From Mycolicibacterium sp. TUM20985 (GTDB lineage: Bacteria > Actinomycetota > Actinomycetes > Mycobacteriales > Mycobacteriaceae): a stretch of DNA of 64,000 nt. The notes beneath the pieces are model-generated. The model was not told the origin of the DNA. It ran no database searches and saw only the letters and a program-made list of their open reading frames with translations. How positions within the stretch are numbered: position 1 is the stretch's first letter; each line of letters starts with the position of its first letter. Below are positions 9,061 through 19,187 of this stretch, in pieces. A program made the translations under genes and the position numbers. The stretch covers positions 558,001-622,000 of the forward strand of contig NZ_AP027291.1 in the NCBI RefSeq assembly GCF_030295745.1. Reading direction: 5' to 3'.

Positions 9061-10350
9061 CTAGCCGAGTTCGAAGTCGAGGCCGGCGAGGTGACCCTTG
9101 GCCTGAGCCCGCACGACGGGCCTCACCCGCGCGCTGTCCTGCAACAGCCGCCAGCCATCGCGATCGTCGCGGCCCTCGGGGAGTTGGAGCCACCGCCGCA
9201 GCAGCGCGAGACTCCCCGTCGCCATCACCGCTCCGCGCAGGCTGGTGCTCATTTCGGTACGCAAGCGACCGACCGCCGGAGACACCGACTGGCTGAGCAG
9301 CGGCCCGGCGTACCCGTCGAGGGCGGCGGCCACGTCACCGGCGGACAGGGCGTCGAACACGTCGGCGACATCGCTCGACACCGGTCCGTTGAGCCGGTAG
9401 GGCCGCGAGGTGAGCAGCTCCGGTCCGACGACCTTGCGCAGCCGCGACATCTCCGCGCGGACGGTGACGACGTCGAGGTGCTTCTCGTCCAAGAGCATGG
9501 CGAGGTGGTCCGCACTCAGGCCCTCGGGATGGCGGCTCAGCAGAACGAGGATGTCGGCGTGCCTGCCGGTGAGCGTGGTGCGGTGCATGTGCCCGTACCC
9601 GTCGGTGCTCTCCCATTGCGCACGTCCGGCGCCGAGCACCGTCAAGCGGGGCGGCCCGACGGGGCGCGGCTCGGTGTGGGCGGATCCGGTGAAACGCAGC
9701 AGGGCCAGATGGTTCTCGACGGCGACGACGGTCGCGCGCACCAGCGCCAGCGTCTGCTGTGACGACACCTCGGCTCCACCGGTCAGGTCGATCGCCCCGA
9801 TCAGCGCGCCCGTCGCGGGGTCGTGCACCGGCACGGCCGTGCAACTCCAGGGCTGCACGATGCGGGAGAAGTGCTCGCTGCCGTGGATCTGCACCTCGGC
9901 GTTCAGCGCGAGCGCGGTGCCCGGCGCGTTAGTGCCCGCACTGCGCTCACTCCAGTCGGCACCCGGCACGAAGTTCATCGCTTCGCCCTTGCGGCGGGCC
10001 GTCGAGTCGCCCTCCACCCAGAGCAGCGTCCCGTCGGCCCCACTGATCGCGACCATCACACCGGAGGACGTCGCATCGTCGACGAGCAGTCGGCGGATCA
10101 GCGGGAGTGCCGACGCCAGCGGATGCGCCGCGCGCATGCGGGCCACGCTCTGCGCAAGCTCGGTGGACCGGGCACCGCTGCGATCGGGATCCACGCCGCG
10201 CGCCAGGCTGCGCTGCCAGCTCTCGGCGACGACCCGTCGCAGCGGGGTCGTATTCAGGTACGTGGCGTCGACGTCACCGGCGACGAATAGTTCGTGAACC
10301 GCGCGCACCTTGGCCGACGGGACGAGGGCCGACACCCTGGCTGCCTTCAC
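9061..10350 (-). CDS. AcoR-like GAF-domain transcriptional regulator (second copy)
   Basis: A 429-residue paralogue of the regulator at 6083-7366. It keeps AESWQRSLARGVDPDR, the GAF signature GADWSERSAGTNAPG, EHFSRIVQPWSC and DPATGALIGAIDLTG, then a winged-helix region with GRHADILVLLSRH and VTVRAEMSRLRKV. A C-terminal extension of about 90 residues is rich in Ala and Leu. No AAA+ domain is present. It starts at ATG 10350 and ends 110 bp before the aldehyde dehydrogenase start on the same strand, so it may activate that gene or autoregulate. Which of the two paralogues recognises the GTTGCA sites cannot be decided here. Confidence 0.8.
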   Translation of the reverse strand: MKAARVSALVPSAKVRAVHELFVAGDVDATYLNTTPLRRVVAESWQRSLARGVDPDRSGARSTELAQSVARMRAAHPLASALPLIRRLLVDDATSSGVMVAISGADGTLLWVEGDSTARRKGEAMNFVPGADWSERSAGTNAPGTALALNAEVQIHGSEHFSRIVQPWSCTAVPVHDPATGALIGAIDLTGGAEVSSQQTLALVRATVVAVENHLALLRFTGSAHTEPRPVGPPRLTVLGAGRAQWESTDGYGHMHRTTLTGRHADILVLLSRHPEGLSADHLAMLLDEKHLDVVTVRAEMSRLRKVVGPELLTSRPYRLNGPVSSDVADVFDALSAGDVAAALDGYAGPLLSQSVSPAVGRLRTEMSTSLRGAVMATGSLALLRRWLQLPEGRDDRDGWRLLQDSARVRPVVRAQAKGHLAGLDFELG

Positions 10351-10427
10351 GGTCGATCACGCTCCTCGCGACGCGCATGGACGCCGCGCCTAGCAGCCAC
10401 GATAGCCTCGCGCCGCCGTGTGCACCG

Positions 10428-12383
<1,956 letters not shown>

Positions 12384-12531
12384 GGGTGTGAGCGTAGTCA
12401 CCACGCACGACTGCGACGGGCCGTACTCACACCGACGGCTGCGGAAGGCGGCCGCCGCGCGACGAACGAGCGGGTGAGCGGGTCCAACGGTCGACGCACC
12501 CCGCGCCGAACCGACGTCGAGAGGCGTTAGC

Positions 12532-13284
12532 GTGTCCTGCGTGGCCAATCCCGACCCCCTTGCCCCACTGGCGGAACTGCCCGGGGTTGTCGACGCCGGC
12601 GAAGAGGCCCGCGAGGCGCTGGCCCTGGCTCATCGACACAAGGCGAACCGGCGCGGCTGGCCGGGGACGGCGGCCGAGGCGGCCATGCGCGCCGCCCGCG
12701 CCTCGTCGGTCCTCGACGGCGGGTCGCTCGTGCTCGAACCGGACGACGGGCCAGACCCCGTCCTCGCTGGAGCACTGCGGGTCGCCGAGGCGCTCGAGGG
12801 TGGGGCGACGTCCATGGTGGGGGTGTGGCAGCGTGCGCCCTTACAGGCGATCGCGCGGCTTCATGCGCTCGCCGCAGCGGACCTGACCGATGACGACCGG
12901 CTCGGCCGGCCGCGTGCGGATGCCGGGGTGGGACGTCGTCTGGAGATGCTCGCCGACGTCGTGACGGACACCCGAGTTCCCGCGCCGGTGCTGGCCGCGG
13001 TCGTGCACGGCGAGCTGCTGGTGCTCGCACCCTTCGGGGTCGCCGACGGCGTGGTGGCCCGCGGCGTGTCGCGGTTGGCGACCATCGCCAGCGGTCTGGA
13101 TACGCATGGTCTCGGTGTACCGGAGTCCTTCTGGATGCAGAAGCCCGGCGACTACCGCGCGGCCGCTCGAGGTTTCGAGTCCGGGACGCGGGAGGGGCTG
13201 ACGGCATGGCTCGTCAACAGCAGTCATGCGTTGACGGCCGGAGCGCGGGAGGCGCTGGCGATCGCCGAGGCTTCGCTCAAGTGA
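12532..13284 (+). CDS. Conserved mycobacterial protein of unknown function, Rv3662c-like
   Basis: A 250-residue soluble, Ala-rich protein with no membrane segment or signal peptide. I recognise it by position (between acs and the Ms1/HAD region) and general pattern as the Rv3662c family; some databases label relatives as oxidoreductase, but I see no cofactor-binding motif to support that. The start is GTG 12532 with GAGAGG at 12519-12524; GTG 12541 is nearly as good. It is divergent from acs and ends in front of a strong hairpin. Function unknown. Confidence 0.7.
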   Translation: MSCVANPDPLAPLAELPGVVDAGEEAREALALAHRHKANRRGWPGTAAEAAMRAARASSVLDGGSLVLEPDDGPDPVLAGALRVAEALEGGATSMVGVWQRAPLQAIARLHALAAADLTDDDRLGRPRADAGVGRRLEMLADVVTDTRVPAPVLAAVVHGELLVLAPFGVADGVVARGVSRLATIASGLDTHGLGVPESFWMQKPGDYRAAARGFESGTREGLTAWLVNSSHALTAGAREALAIAEASLK

Positions 13285-13299
13285 CGACCAGCAACGTGA

Positions 13300-13340
13300 A
13301 GCGGGCGACGGCCCGAAGATGATTCGGCCCGTCGCCCGCT
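13300..13340. terminator. Bidirectional hairpin terminator (18-bp stem)
   Basis: Arms 13300-13317 and 13323-13340 pair over 18 bp with one mismatch around the loop GATGA. It lies 16 bp after the stop of the rightward gene and at the 3' end of the leftward Ms1 RNA, so it can end both transcripts. There is no T tract. Confidence 0.75.
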
Positions 13341-13598
13341 AGCACGGAACACTGGGTACCAAGCGTGCTCGGTGGGCTGCGTGGGTGGCCTCGGCGTCCT
13401 TGCGGTGCGCTACGGCTGCTCACCCCACCCAAGGGATGGTCGCTTGGCGTTCGCTATCGCAATGGCGCAGGCCCGCAACACTTCTGCCATTATCGCGGCT
13501 TGTGCTCCGCGTGGGTTCGCAGGGTCCGTGCTGGGATGCCTGGCTTAGGAGGACGAACCTTCTCTTCCGATTCGGCCTTGGCCTCACCCGGCTTCCGT
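13300..13598 (-). ncRNA. Ms1 / MTS2823-type small RNA (6S-like, binds core RNA polymerase)
   Basis: The intergenic region between the Rv3662c-like and Rv3661-like genes is where mycobacteria encode Ms1 (MTS2823, about 300 nt), an abundant RNA that binds RNA polymerase core in stationary phase (established for M. smegmatis and M. tuberculosis). The minus strand shows a promoter TTGATG-N17-TACAAA, predicting a start near 13598 and a transcript of about 299 nt ending in the hairpin at 13300-13340. That length and the orientation relative to the flanking genes match the known RNA. I see no credible reading frame in the region. The exact 5' end and the fold are not tested. Confidence 0.85.
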
Positions 13599-13604
13599 GA
13601 CTCC

Positions 13605-13633
13605 TTTGTACTCCGTGACGGCGGTCACATCAA
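13605..13633 (-). promoter_or_regulatory. Promoter of the Ms1 RNA
   Basis: On the minus strand, TTGATG (13633-13628) is followed after 17 bases by TACAAA (13610-13605). The spacing is ideal for the vegetative sigma factor, and the predicted start about 7 bases on gives an RNA of the expected Ms1 size. Confidence 0.65.
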
Positions 13634-13708
13634 GGGTCAATTGGGCCGAGTCGTCAGATCGTTACTCGGAGGCTTCAGCAACCGTCGTCAAAGGAGGTGT
13701 TCGCGCCG

Positions 13709-14563
13709 TCAGAACAGGAACCGGCGCAGCAACGTGTAGCTGAGGGCGCCGGCGGCCAGCGCACTGACGCCGACCGCCACCGACGTGGCGACCGCGGCAC
13801 TCGACGGCGCGCTGATGCGGTCGCGTAGGGAGATCGGTCGGGAGAACGTGACGACGGGCCAACCGCGACTCACCGCTTCCTTTCGCAGGGCCCGGTCTGG
13901 GTTGACCACCGTCGGGTTCCCGACCGACTCGAGCATCGGCAGGTCGGTGATCGAGTCGGAGTAGGCGTAGCAGTGCTCGAGGGCGTAATTCTCGCGCGCG
14001 GCGAGCTCCTGGATCGCTTCGACCTTGCCGGCCCCGTAGCAGTAGAAGGCGACCTCGCCGGTGTACTTGCCGTCTTCGACCACCATGCGCGTGGCCATCG
14101 CGTGGGTGGCCCCCAATGCGCGGGCGATCGGCGCGACGATCTCCTCACCGGACGCCGAGACCACGACGACGTCTCGGCCGCACAGCTTGTGGTCGGCGAT
14201 GAGATTGGCCGCCTCGGCGAACACCAGCGGGTCGACGATGTCGTGCAGGGTCTCGGCGACGACCGACTTGACCTGCTCGACGTCCCAGCCGGCGCACATG
14301 GTGGTGAGATACGAGCGCATCCGGTCCATCTGCTCGTGGTCGGCGCCGGACATCATGAACAGGAACTGCGCGTAGGTGGACTTCAGCACCGCCTGGCGGT
14401 TGATGAGCCCCTGATCGAAGAACGGTTTGCTGAATGCGAGCGTGCTCGACTTGGCGATGACCGTCTTGTCGAGATCGAAGAACGCGGCGGTCCGGGCAGG
14501 GCGGTCAGCGGCACCGGATGCCGGAACTGTCGGGTCCGCCGGGGCGGCGCCGGAAGCGGTCAC
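13709..14563 (-). CDS. HAD-IB family phosphatase with C-terminal membrane anchor, Rv3661-like
   Basis: A 284-residue phosphohydrolase of the SerB-related HAD-IB group. Motif I is FFDLDKTVIA (Asp nucleophile and acid), motif II is the Ser in VVVSASGEEI, and motif IV is DSITDLPML. The cap region lies between about residues 45 and 120. A hydrophobic stretch near the C-terminus (about 252-280) probably anchors it in the membrane. Substrate unknown; phosphoserine is not assured for this branch. The start at ATG 14563 is the first of the frame, and the first 25 residues are low-complexity, so a later start cannot be excluded. The Ms1 RNA lies just downstream on the same strand. Confidence 0.85.
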   Translation of the reverse strand: MTASGAAPADPTVPASGAADRPARTAAFFDLDKTVIAKSSTLAFSKPFFDQGLINRQAVLKSTYAQFLFMMSGADHEQMDRMRSYLTTMCAGWDVEQVKSVVAETLHDIVDPLVFAEAANLIADHKLCGRDVVVVSASGEEIVAPIARALGATHAMATRMVVEDGKYTGEVAFYCYGAGKVEAIQELAARENYALEHCYAYSDSITDLPMLESVGNPTVVNPDRALRKEAVSRGWPVVTFSRPISLRDRISAPSSAAVATSVAVGVSALAAGALSYTLLRRFLF

Positions 14564-14722
14564 GGTTTCAGCATATGTGGCGGTCGCGCCGGGCGGACCA
14601 GGCGCCGGGGGGAAGTGGCAGTCTGAGCCAGCTGTCCCTCGCTGTAACTTTCCAGGTCACAATGCCATTCCGCGGCAACCCTCACGGCGGTGGTGTCTTG
14701 TGCTGCTCCACATTTTCGTGTG

Positions 14723-14728
14723 TATAGT
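14723..14728 (+). promoter_or_regulatory. -10 box of the 6C RNA promoter
   Basis: TATAGT at 14723-14728 is a good -10 hexamer about 6 bases before the first hairpin-rich sequence. A clear -35 is not obvious; TTGTGC at 14698-14703 would give a 19-base spacer, longer than ideal. Confidence 0.55.
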
Positions 14729-14733
14729 GAGCA

Positions 14734-14830
14734 TCACTCGGCTTATGCCGGGTGTGCATCAGCCCGACCCCCCGGGGCTGATACACGACGACCTCCGCCT
14801 CCTCCCCCCTGGCGGGGGTCGTCCTTTTTT
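14734..14830 (+). ncRNA. 6C small RNA (B11 / ncRv13660c type)
   Basis: A short RNA of about 97 nt, between the HAD phosphatase and ssd genes exactly as in M. tuberculosis. It has two hairpins whose loops each hold six C residues, the defining feature of 6C RNA: stem 14758-14765 with 14775-14782 (loop GACCCCCCG), and stem 14787-14799 with 14811-14823 (loop TCCTCCCCCCT). The second hairpin is followed by six T at 14825-14830, a classical intrinsic terminator. A TATAGT -10 box at 14723-14728 predicts a start near 14734. In M. tuberculosis the C-rich loops pair with G-rich mRNA sites (established); targets here are unknown. Confidence 0.9.
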
Positions 14831-14833
14831 AGC

Positions 14834-14845
14834 GACAAATTTGTC
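14834..14845. promoter_or_regulatory. 12-bp perfect palindrome upstream of the Tad locus
   Basis: GACAAATTTGTC is a perfect palindrome in an AT-richer patch just after the 6C terminator and 143 bp before the ssd start. It could be a repressor operator for the Tad operon; no cognate protein can be named. Confidence 0.35.
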
Positions 14846-14988
14846 ATTCGGCCCCTACGTTGGGCGATGCTTCCTCCCGGTGTTTGCGCGTTGGCGCGGA
14901 CCGTCGTTGTTATCCACAGTCGCGCATTCATGCACATTCTGGTTCCGAGCCATGGCGGAGCGTCGGACCGCGGCGCCACAGTGAGCGG

Positions 14989-16065
14989 ATGAGCACGAAC
15001 ACCGGCATCCTCTCCGTGGTCGTCGACCCGGCACTGCGCGCCGACGTCGATCGCGTGGCCGCCGCATCTGGGATACGCGTGCTTCACGTCGGCGAGCCCT
15101 CCAGCCGCAAGGTGTGGACGGCGGCATCGGCGATCGTCCTCGACGCCGACGGCGCCCGCCGCTGCGTCGAGCTGGCCCTGCCGCGGCGCGACCGTGTGCT
15201 CGTCGTCTGTCGAGCCGAGCCGCTGCCCGATCATTGGCAGCTGGCAATCTCCGTTGGTGCGCGACGTGTCGTGTCGTTGCCCGCTGACGACGGCGCCCTG
15301 GTGTCGGAGTTCTCCGATGCGGCCGAGGCGGCGGGCGATGACGGCAGGCGCGGAGCCGTGCTCGCTGTCATCGGCGGCTGCGGCGGAGCCGGCGCCACGG
15401 TCTTCGCGACGGCCCTCGCCCTTGGTGCACCCCAGGCGCTACTCATCGACGTCGACCCATGGAGCGGCGGAATCGATCTGACGCTCGGCAGCGAACACGA
15501 CGTTGGGTTGCGGTGGCCGGACCTGGCCCTCGGCGGCGGACGAGTCGGCTACCCCGCCCTGTGCGCGGCGCTGCCGTCGCGCCACGGCGTCGCCGTGCTG
15601 TCGGCGGGTCCGACGGGCGGCGAGATAGACGCCATCGCGCTGGGCGCCGTCATCGATGGGGGCCAGCGCGGCGGTGCCACGATCATCTGCGATCTGCCGC
15701 GGCGCCCCACAGCGGCCGTCGGCGCCGTCCTCGACGTGGCCGACCTGGTCGTCGTCCTCGCTCCCGCCGACGTGCGGTCGTGCGCAGCGGCAGCGTCTGT
15801 CGCTCGGTGGATCGGCGAGGCCAATCCGAATGTCGGCCTCGTCGTCAGGGGCCCCGCGCCCGGCGGGCTCGAGTCGGCCGACGTAGCCCGCATCACGGGG
15901 CTGCCCGTGCTCACGGCGATGCGGCCGCAGCCGGGCCTCGCGGCTGAGCTCGAGCACGACGGCATGCGCCCGCGACGCCGGTCACCGCTGATGTCGGGTG
16001 CCCGACACGTGCTCGACGTGCTGCACAGGCAAGCGCGCACCACCGACCAGCGGCGCGTCGCGTGA
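14989..16065 (+). CDS. ssd: Septum site determining / CpaE-like protein (Ssd), Rv3660c-like
   Basis: A 358-residue MinD/CpaE-related protein. Residues about 1-110 form a receiver-like N-terminal half, and the P-loop-like region is GGCGGAGATVFATALALG (about 125-142). The deviant Walker A lacks the usual Lys, which is known for Ssd. LIDVDPWSGGIDLTLG follows as the next ATPase-like motif. In M. tuberculosis Ssd affects septum formation and the dormancy response; by gene order it is also the CpaE-type partner of the Tad pilus locus. Start ATG 14989 gives MSTNTG; in-frame codons before it cross the 5' leader. The stop overlaps the next start by 4 bp (GTGA), opening a tightly coupled operon. Confidence 0.85.
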   Translation: MSTNTGILSVVVDPALRADVDRVAAASGIRVLHVGEPSSRKVWTAASAIVLDADGARRCVELALPRRDRVLVVCRAEPLPDHWQLAISVGARRVVSLPADDGALVSEFSDAAEAAGDDGRRGAVLAVIGGCGGAGATVFATALALGAPQALLIDVDPWSGGIDLTLGSEHDVGLRWPDLALGGGRVGYPALCAALPSRHGVAVLSAGPTGGEIDAIALGAVIDGGQRGGATIICDLPRRPTAAVGAVLDVADLVVVLAPADVRSCAAAASVARWIGEANPNVGLVVRGPAPGGLESADVARITGLPVLTAMRPQPGLAAELEHDGMRPRRRSPLMSGARHVLDVLHRQARTTDQRRVA

Positions 16066-17228
16066 ACGCCTCGCTGATCGAGCGGGTCCGGGAGCGGCTG
16101 GCGACGGAGTCCGGCTCGCTGCGGCCGAGCGTCGTCGCCGATGCCATCCGCGCGGAGTCCTCCGGTGTGCTCGGTGACACCGACGTGCTGAGCAACCTCC
16201 GGCTGCTGCAGACCGAGTTGACCGGCGCTGGCATCCTCGAACCGCTGCTGTGTGCCGAGGGAACCACCGACGTGCTGGTGTCGGCCCCCGACTCCGTCTG
16301 GGTGGACGACGGCCGCGGGTTGCGCCGCACCGCCATCCGCTTCGACGACGAGGCGGCGGTGCGCCGGCTGGCCCAGCGTCTGGCGCTGGCCGCGGGGCGC
16401 CGTCTGGACGAAGCGCAGCCCTGGGTCGACGGTCAGCTCACCGGCGTGACCGCAGGCGGCTGCACCGTCCGGCTGCACGCCGTACTGCCTCCCATCGCTC
16501 CCGCGGGCACGTGTCTGTCGCTGCGCGTCCTGCGGCCGGCGACACAGGACCTCGCGGCACTCGTCGCCGCGGGCGCCATTGCCGACGAGGTCGTGACGGT
16601 GGTGCACGACCTACTCTCGGCGCGCCTGGCCTTCCTCGTCTCGGGCGGCACCGGCGCAGGGAAGACGACGCTCTTGTCCGCCATGCTGGGCGCCGTGGCG
16701 GCCGACGAGCGGATCGTCTGCGTGGAGGACGCGCCCGAGTTGGCGCCGCGGCATCCCCACCTGGTCAGCCTCGTCGCCAGGTATGCCAACGTCGAGGGCG
16801 TCGGCGAGGTGACGGTCCGCGACTTGGTGCGCCAGGCGTTGCGAATGCGTCCCGACCGCATCGTGGTTGGTGAGGTCCGTGGCGGCGAAGTGGTCGACCT
16901 GCTCGCGGCGCTGAACACCGGCCATGACGGTGGCGCGGGCACCGTGCACGCCAACAGCCCCGCAGAGGTGCCCGCGCGGCTCGAGGCGCTCGCCTCCGTC
17001 GGCGGGCTCGGACGCTCCGCGCTCCACAGTCAGCTCGCCGCCGCCGTACGGGTCGTACTGCACGTCGGCCGCGATCGCAACGGAACGCGGCGCCTCGAGG
17101 AGATCGCCGTCCTGCGTCGCGGCGACGACGGGATGGTGTCCGCGGTCAGCGCGTGGCATGCCGACCGCGGCTTCGCGACGGGCATGGAGCGGCTTGCCAG
17201 CCTGCTGTCTGCACGGGGAGCGTCGTGA
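16062..17228 (+). CDS. Type II/IV secretion ATPase, CpaF/TadA-like, Rv3659c-like
   Basis: A 388-residue hexameric secretion ATPase that would power Flp/Tad pilus assembly at the inner membrane. An N-terminal domain (about 1-170) precedes the RecA-like core: Walker A GGTGAGKTT near residue 196, the Asp/Glu box CVEDAPELAPRHPH, Walker B RIVVGEVRGGE and the His box TGHDGGAGTVHANSP. All key residues look intact. The start is GTG 16062, overlapping the ssd stop by 4 bp; its own stop overlaps the tadB-like start in the same way. Family name in actinobacteria: helicase/secretion neighbourhood ATPase (recall). Confidence 0.9.
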   Translation: MNASLIERVRERLATESGSLRPSVVADAIRAESSGVLGDTDVLSNLRLLQTELTGAGILEPLLCAEGTTDVLVSAPDSVWVDDGRGLRRTAIRFDDEAAVRRLAQRLALAAGRRLDEAQPWVDGQLTGVTAGGCTVRLHAVLPPIAPAGTCLSLRVLRPATQDLAALVAAGAIADEVVTVVHDLLSARLAFLVSGGTGAGKTTLLSAMLGAVAADERIVCVEDAPELAPRHPHLVSLVARYANVEGVGEVTVRDLVRQALRMRPDRIVVGEVRGGEVVDLLAALNTGHDGGAGTVHANSPAEVPARLEALASVGGLGRSALHSQLAAAVRVVLHVGRDRNGTRRLEEIAVLRRGDDGMVSAVSAWHADRGFATGMERLASLLSARGAS

Positions 17229-17995
17229 CGGTCGCGGCGTTGGCCCTTGCCCTGGCCCTTCTGGTGGCGCCAAGACCTCCGCGGCACCGGTTCGTCGCCA
17301 CCAGATCGCCACGATGGATCCGCCCGGCGGCCGTGCTCGCGGGTGCGGGCGTGATCGCGGTCCTGGCGCCGGTCGGAGCGACGCTCGCCGGAGCGCTGGT
17401 TGCGGCGACGGTCATGTTGCGCCGCACCGGTTCCCGCCACCGGGCGCGCCGCGCTGAGGAGTCCTCGGCCCTGCAAAGTGCGCTGACGGTGTTGGTGGGG
17501 GAGTTGCGGGTCGGTGCGCACCCGGTCGTGGCCTTCGAGTCGGCGGCGGCCGACGTGGCGGGGCCCGTCGCGATCGCGTTGCGGTCGGTTGCGGCTCGCG
17601 CGCGGTTGGGGGCGGACGTGGCGGCCGGTTTGCGTTCGGTAGCAATGACTTCCACGGTGCCGGGCTACTGGGAGCGGCTGTCCGCCAGTTGGCTGCTGGC
17701 TCAGACGCACGGTTTGGCGATCGTCGCGCTCGTCCGCGCGGCGCAACGTGACATCGTCGCGCGGGAGCGGTTCGCCTCCAGCGTGGCCGCCGGGATGGCC
17801 GGCGCGCGGGCGACCGCGGCGATCCTGGCCGGACTGCCCTTCCTCGGCGTCGCGCTCGGCCAGCTCATCGGTGCACGGCCGCTGCGCTACCTCCTCTCCG
17901 GCGGTACCGGCGGCTGGTTGCTAGTGATCGGTGTGACGCTGGCGTGCGCCGGGCTGTGGTGGTCTGATCGCATCACCGACCGGGTGCTCGGATGA
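17225..17995 (+). CDS. TadB-like type II secretion F-domain protein, Rv3658c-like
   Basis: A 256-residue membrane protein of the GspF/TadB class, the platform that sits on the secretion ATPase. An N-terminal hydrophobic region (about 1-15 and 35-58) is followed by a cytoplasmic F domain and two C-terminal helices (about 198-216 and 225-245). The start is GTG 17225 (VTVAALALALAL), overlapping the ATPase stop by 4 bp; a longer frame upstream is inside the ATPase gene. It lies directly before the TadC-like gene, also with a 4-bp overlap. Confidence 0.85.
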   Translation: MTVAALALALALLVAPRPPRHRFVATRSPRWIRPAAVLAGAGVIAVLAPVGATLAGALVAATVMLRRTGSRHRARRAEESSALQSALTVLVGELRVGAHPVVAFESAAADVAGPVAIALRSVAARARLGADVAAGLRSVAMTSTVPGYWERLSASWLLAQTHGLAIVALVRAAQRDIVARERFASSVAAGMAGARATAAILAGLPFLGVALGQLIGARPLRYLLSGGTGGWLLVIGVTLACAGLWWSDRITDRVLG

Positions 17996-18564
17996 GTCTG
18001 GCGGCGGTGCTGCTGGCGTTGGCGGTGCTGCTCACCGGCGGTCGGGTGCGGAACTCGAGGCGGGATCCCGCCGCCGCAGGGCCGTCACGGTCGGCGGCCG
18101 TTCGGTCGAACGATCCGCTTGCCGTGGCGTCGAGCCTCGACGTGTTCGCCGCGTGTCTGTCGTCCGGCATGGCCGTGCCCGGGGCGGCGCGGGCCACGGC
18201 ACCGTTCGCCCCACCGTCGCTGGCCGTCGTCCTCCAGCGCGCGGCCGAACTGCTGGCGCTGGGCGCCGACGCGGCCACGGCCTGGTCGACCGCGGGCGCG
18301 ACCGGTGACGATCACGTCGACGCGCTGTGCAGTCTCGCGCGCCGGTCGGCGGCCTCGGGAACCGCCTTGGCGCAGGCGGTCTCCGAGCTGGCCGATCAGT
18401 CTCGACTGGACGCCGCCGATTCCGCGCGGGCGGCCGCCGAGAGGGCATCGGTGCTCATCGCCGGTCCGCTCGGTCTCTGCTACCTGCCGGCGTTCGTATG
18501 CCTGGGGATCGTCCCGGTGGTGGTCGGACTGGCCGGCGACGTATTGCAGTCCGGAGTGTGGTGA
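17992..18564 (+). CDS. TadC-like type II secretion F-domain protein, Rv3657c-like
   Basis: A 190-residue partner of the TadB-like protein. It has a short N-terminal hydrophobic helix (about 1-18), a cytoplasmic F-type domain (about 45-150) and a C-terminal hydrophobic segment (about 152-180). It is shorter than classical TadC and typical of the actinobacterial locus. ATG 17992 overlaps the previous stop by 4 bp. A gap of 59 bp separates it from the pilin gene, enough for a ribosome site but not obviously a new promoter. Confidence 0.8.
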   Translation: MSLAAVLLALAVLLTGGRVRNSRRDPAAAGPSRSAAVRSNDPLAVASSLDVFAACLSSGMAVPGAARATAPFAPPSLAVVLQRAAELLALGADAATAWSTAGATGDDHVDALCSLARRSAASGTALAQAVSELADQSRLDAADSARAAAERASVLIAGPLGLCYLPAFVCLGIVPVVVGLAGDVLQSGVW

Positions 18565-18623
18565 CCGAGGGCGTAGCGCGCGGAGGGACCGCGGGCCGTG
18601 GAGGGAAGAAATGAGGAAAAGCG

Positions 18624-18839
18624 ATGTCGAAGAGATCGAAAGATATTCTATTGCAACGGTTTCAAGCGAGGATGATCGTGCTCGCGATGGACGATTCCGG
18701 TATGTCCACCGTCGAGTACGCCATCGGGACGATCGCCGCCGCGGCGTTCGGGGCGATCCTGTACACCGTGGTGACCGGCGATTCGATCGTGAGTGCACTG
18801 ACGAACATCATCACGCGGGCACTGAACACCAACGTCTAG
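18624..18839 (+). CDS. Flp-type pilin-like small protein, Rv3656c-like (DUF4244)
   Basis: A 71-residue candidate structural pilin of the Tad system. A basic N-terminus leads to the processing-type motif DSGMSTVEYAIG, in which Gly-Met precedes a hydrophobic helix with Glu at position 5 of the mature protein, as in type IV/Flp prepilins. The hydrophobic segment runs to about residue 50 and a short polar tail follows. This gene lies between the platform genes and two TadE-like genes, the usual order. A dedicated prepilin peptidase is not in the window. Confidence 0.85.
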   Translation: MSKRSKDILLQRFQARMIVLAMDDSGMSTVEYAIGTIAAAAFGAILYTVVTGDSIVSALTNIITRALNTNV

Positions 18840-18841
18840 GT

Positions 18842-19171
18842 CTTGGCGGGGACTCTGGTGGTGTCACCGTCGAGGCGGCGTTCGCGGTCGCCGCACTGGT
18901 CGTCGTGCTGGTGCTGTGCATGGGAGGACTCGCGGCGGTGGGGATGCAGGTGCGGTGCGTCGACTCCTCGCGGGAGGCCGCGCGGTTGGCGGCCCGCGGT
19001 GACCAGGGCGCCGCCTCGGACGCCGTGCGCAGGGGTGGGCCCGCAGGTGCGGAGTTGGTGCTGCGGCGCGACGGCGGGTTCGTCCTCGCGCGGGTCAGTG
19101 CGCGGTCGATCCTATTGCCGGGCCTCACCATCGGGGCCGAGTCGGTGGCGTGGGTGGAACCCGGCCGGTGA
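18842..19171 (+). CDS. TadE-like minor pilin, Rv3655c-like; start codon not resolved
   Basis: About 109 codons encode a TadE-type protein: the pilin-like segment GGVTVEAAFAVAALVVVLVL with the conserved Glu, then MQVRCVDSSREAARLAARG and a beta-rich tail. No ATG, GTG or TTG lies in this frame upstream of the Glu; the first canonical start would be GTG 18905, inside the membrane helix. TTG 18843 and nearby GTGs are all in another frame. One extra G in the run at 18848-18851 would join TTG 18843 to this frame as LAGDSGGVTVEAAF. The gene may therefore carry a frameshift, use an unusual start, or reflect a base-calling error. It ends overlapping the next frame region. Confidence 0.6.
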   Translation, partial: LGGDSGGVTVEAAFAVAALVVVLVLCMGGLAAVGMQVRCVDSSREAARLAARGDQGAASDAVRRGGPAGAELVLRRDGGFVLARVSARSILLPGLTIGAESVAWVEPGR

Positions 19172-19187
19172 GCGCGGATCGGCGAGC

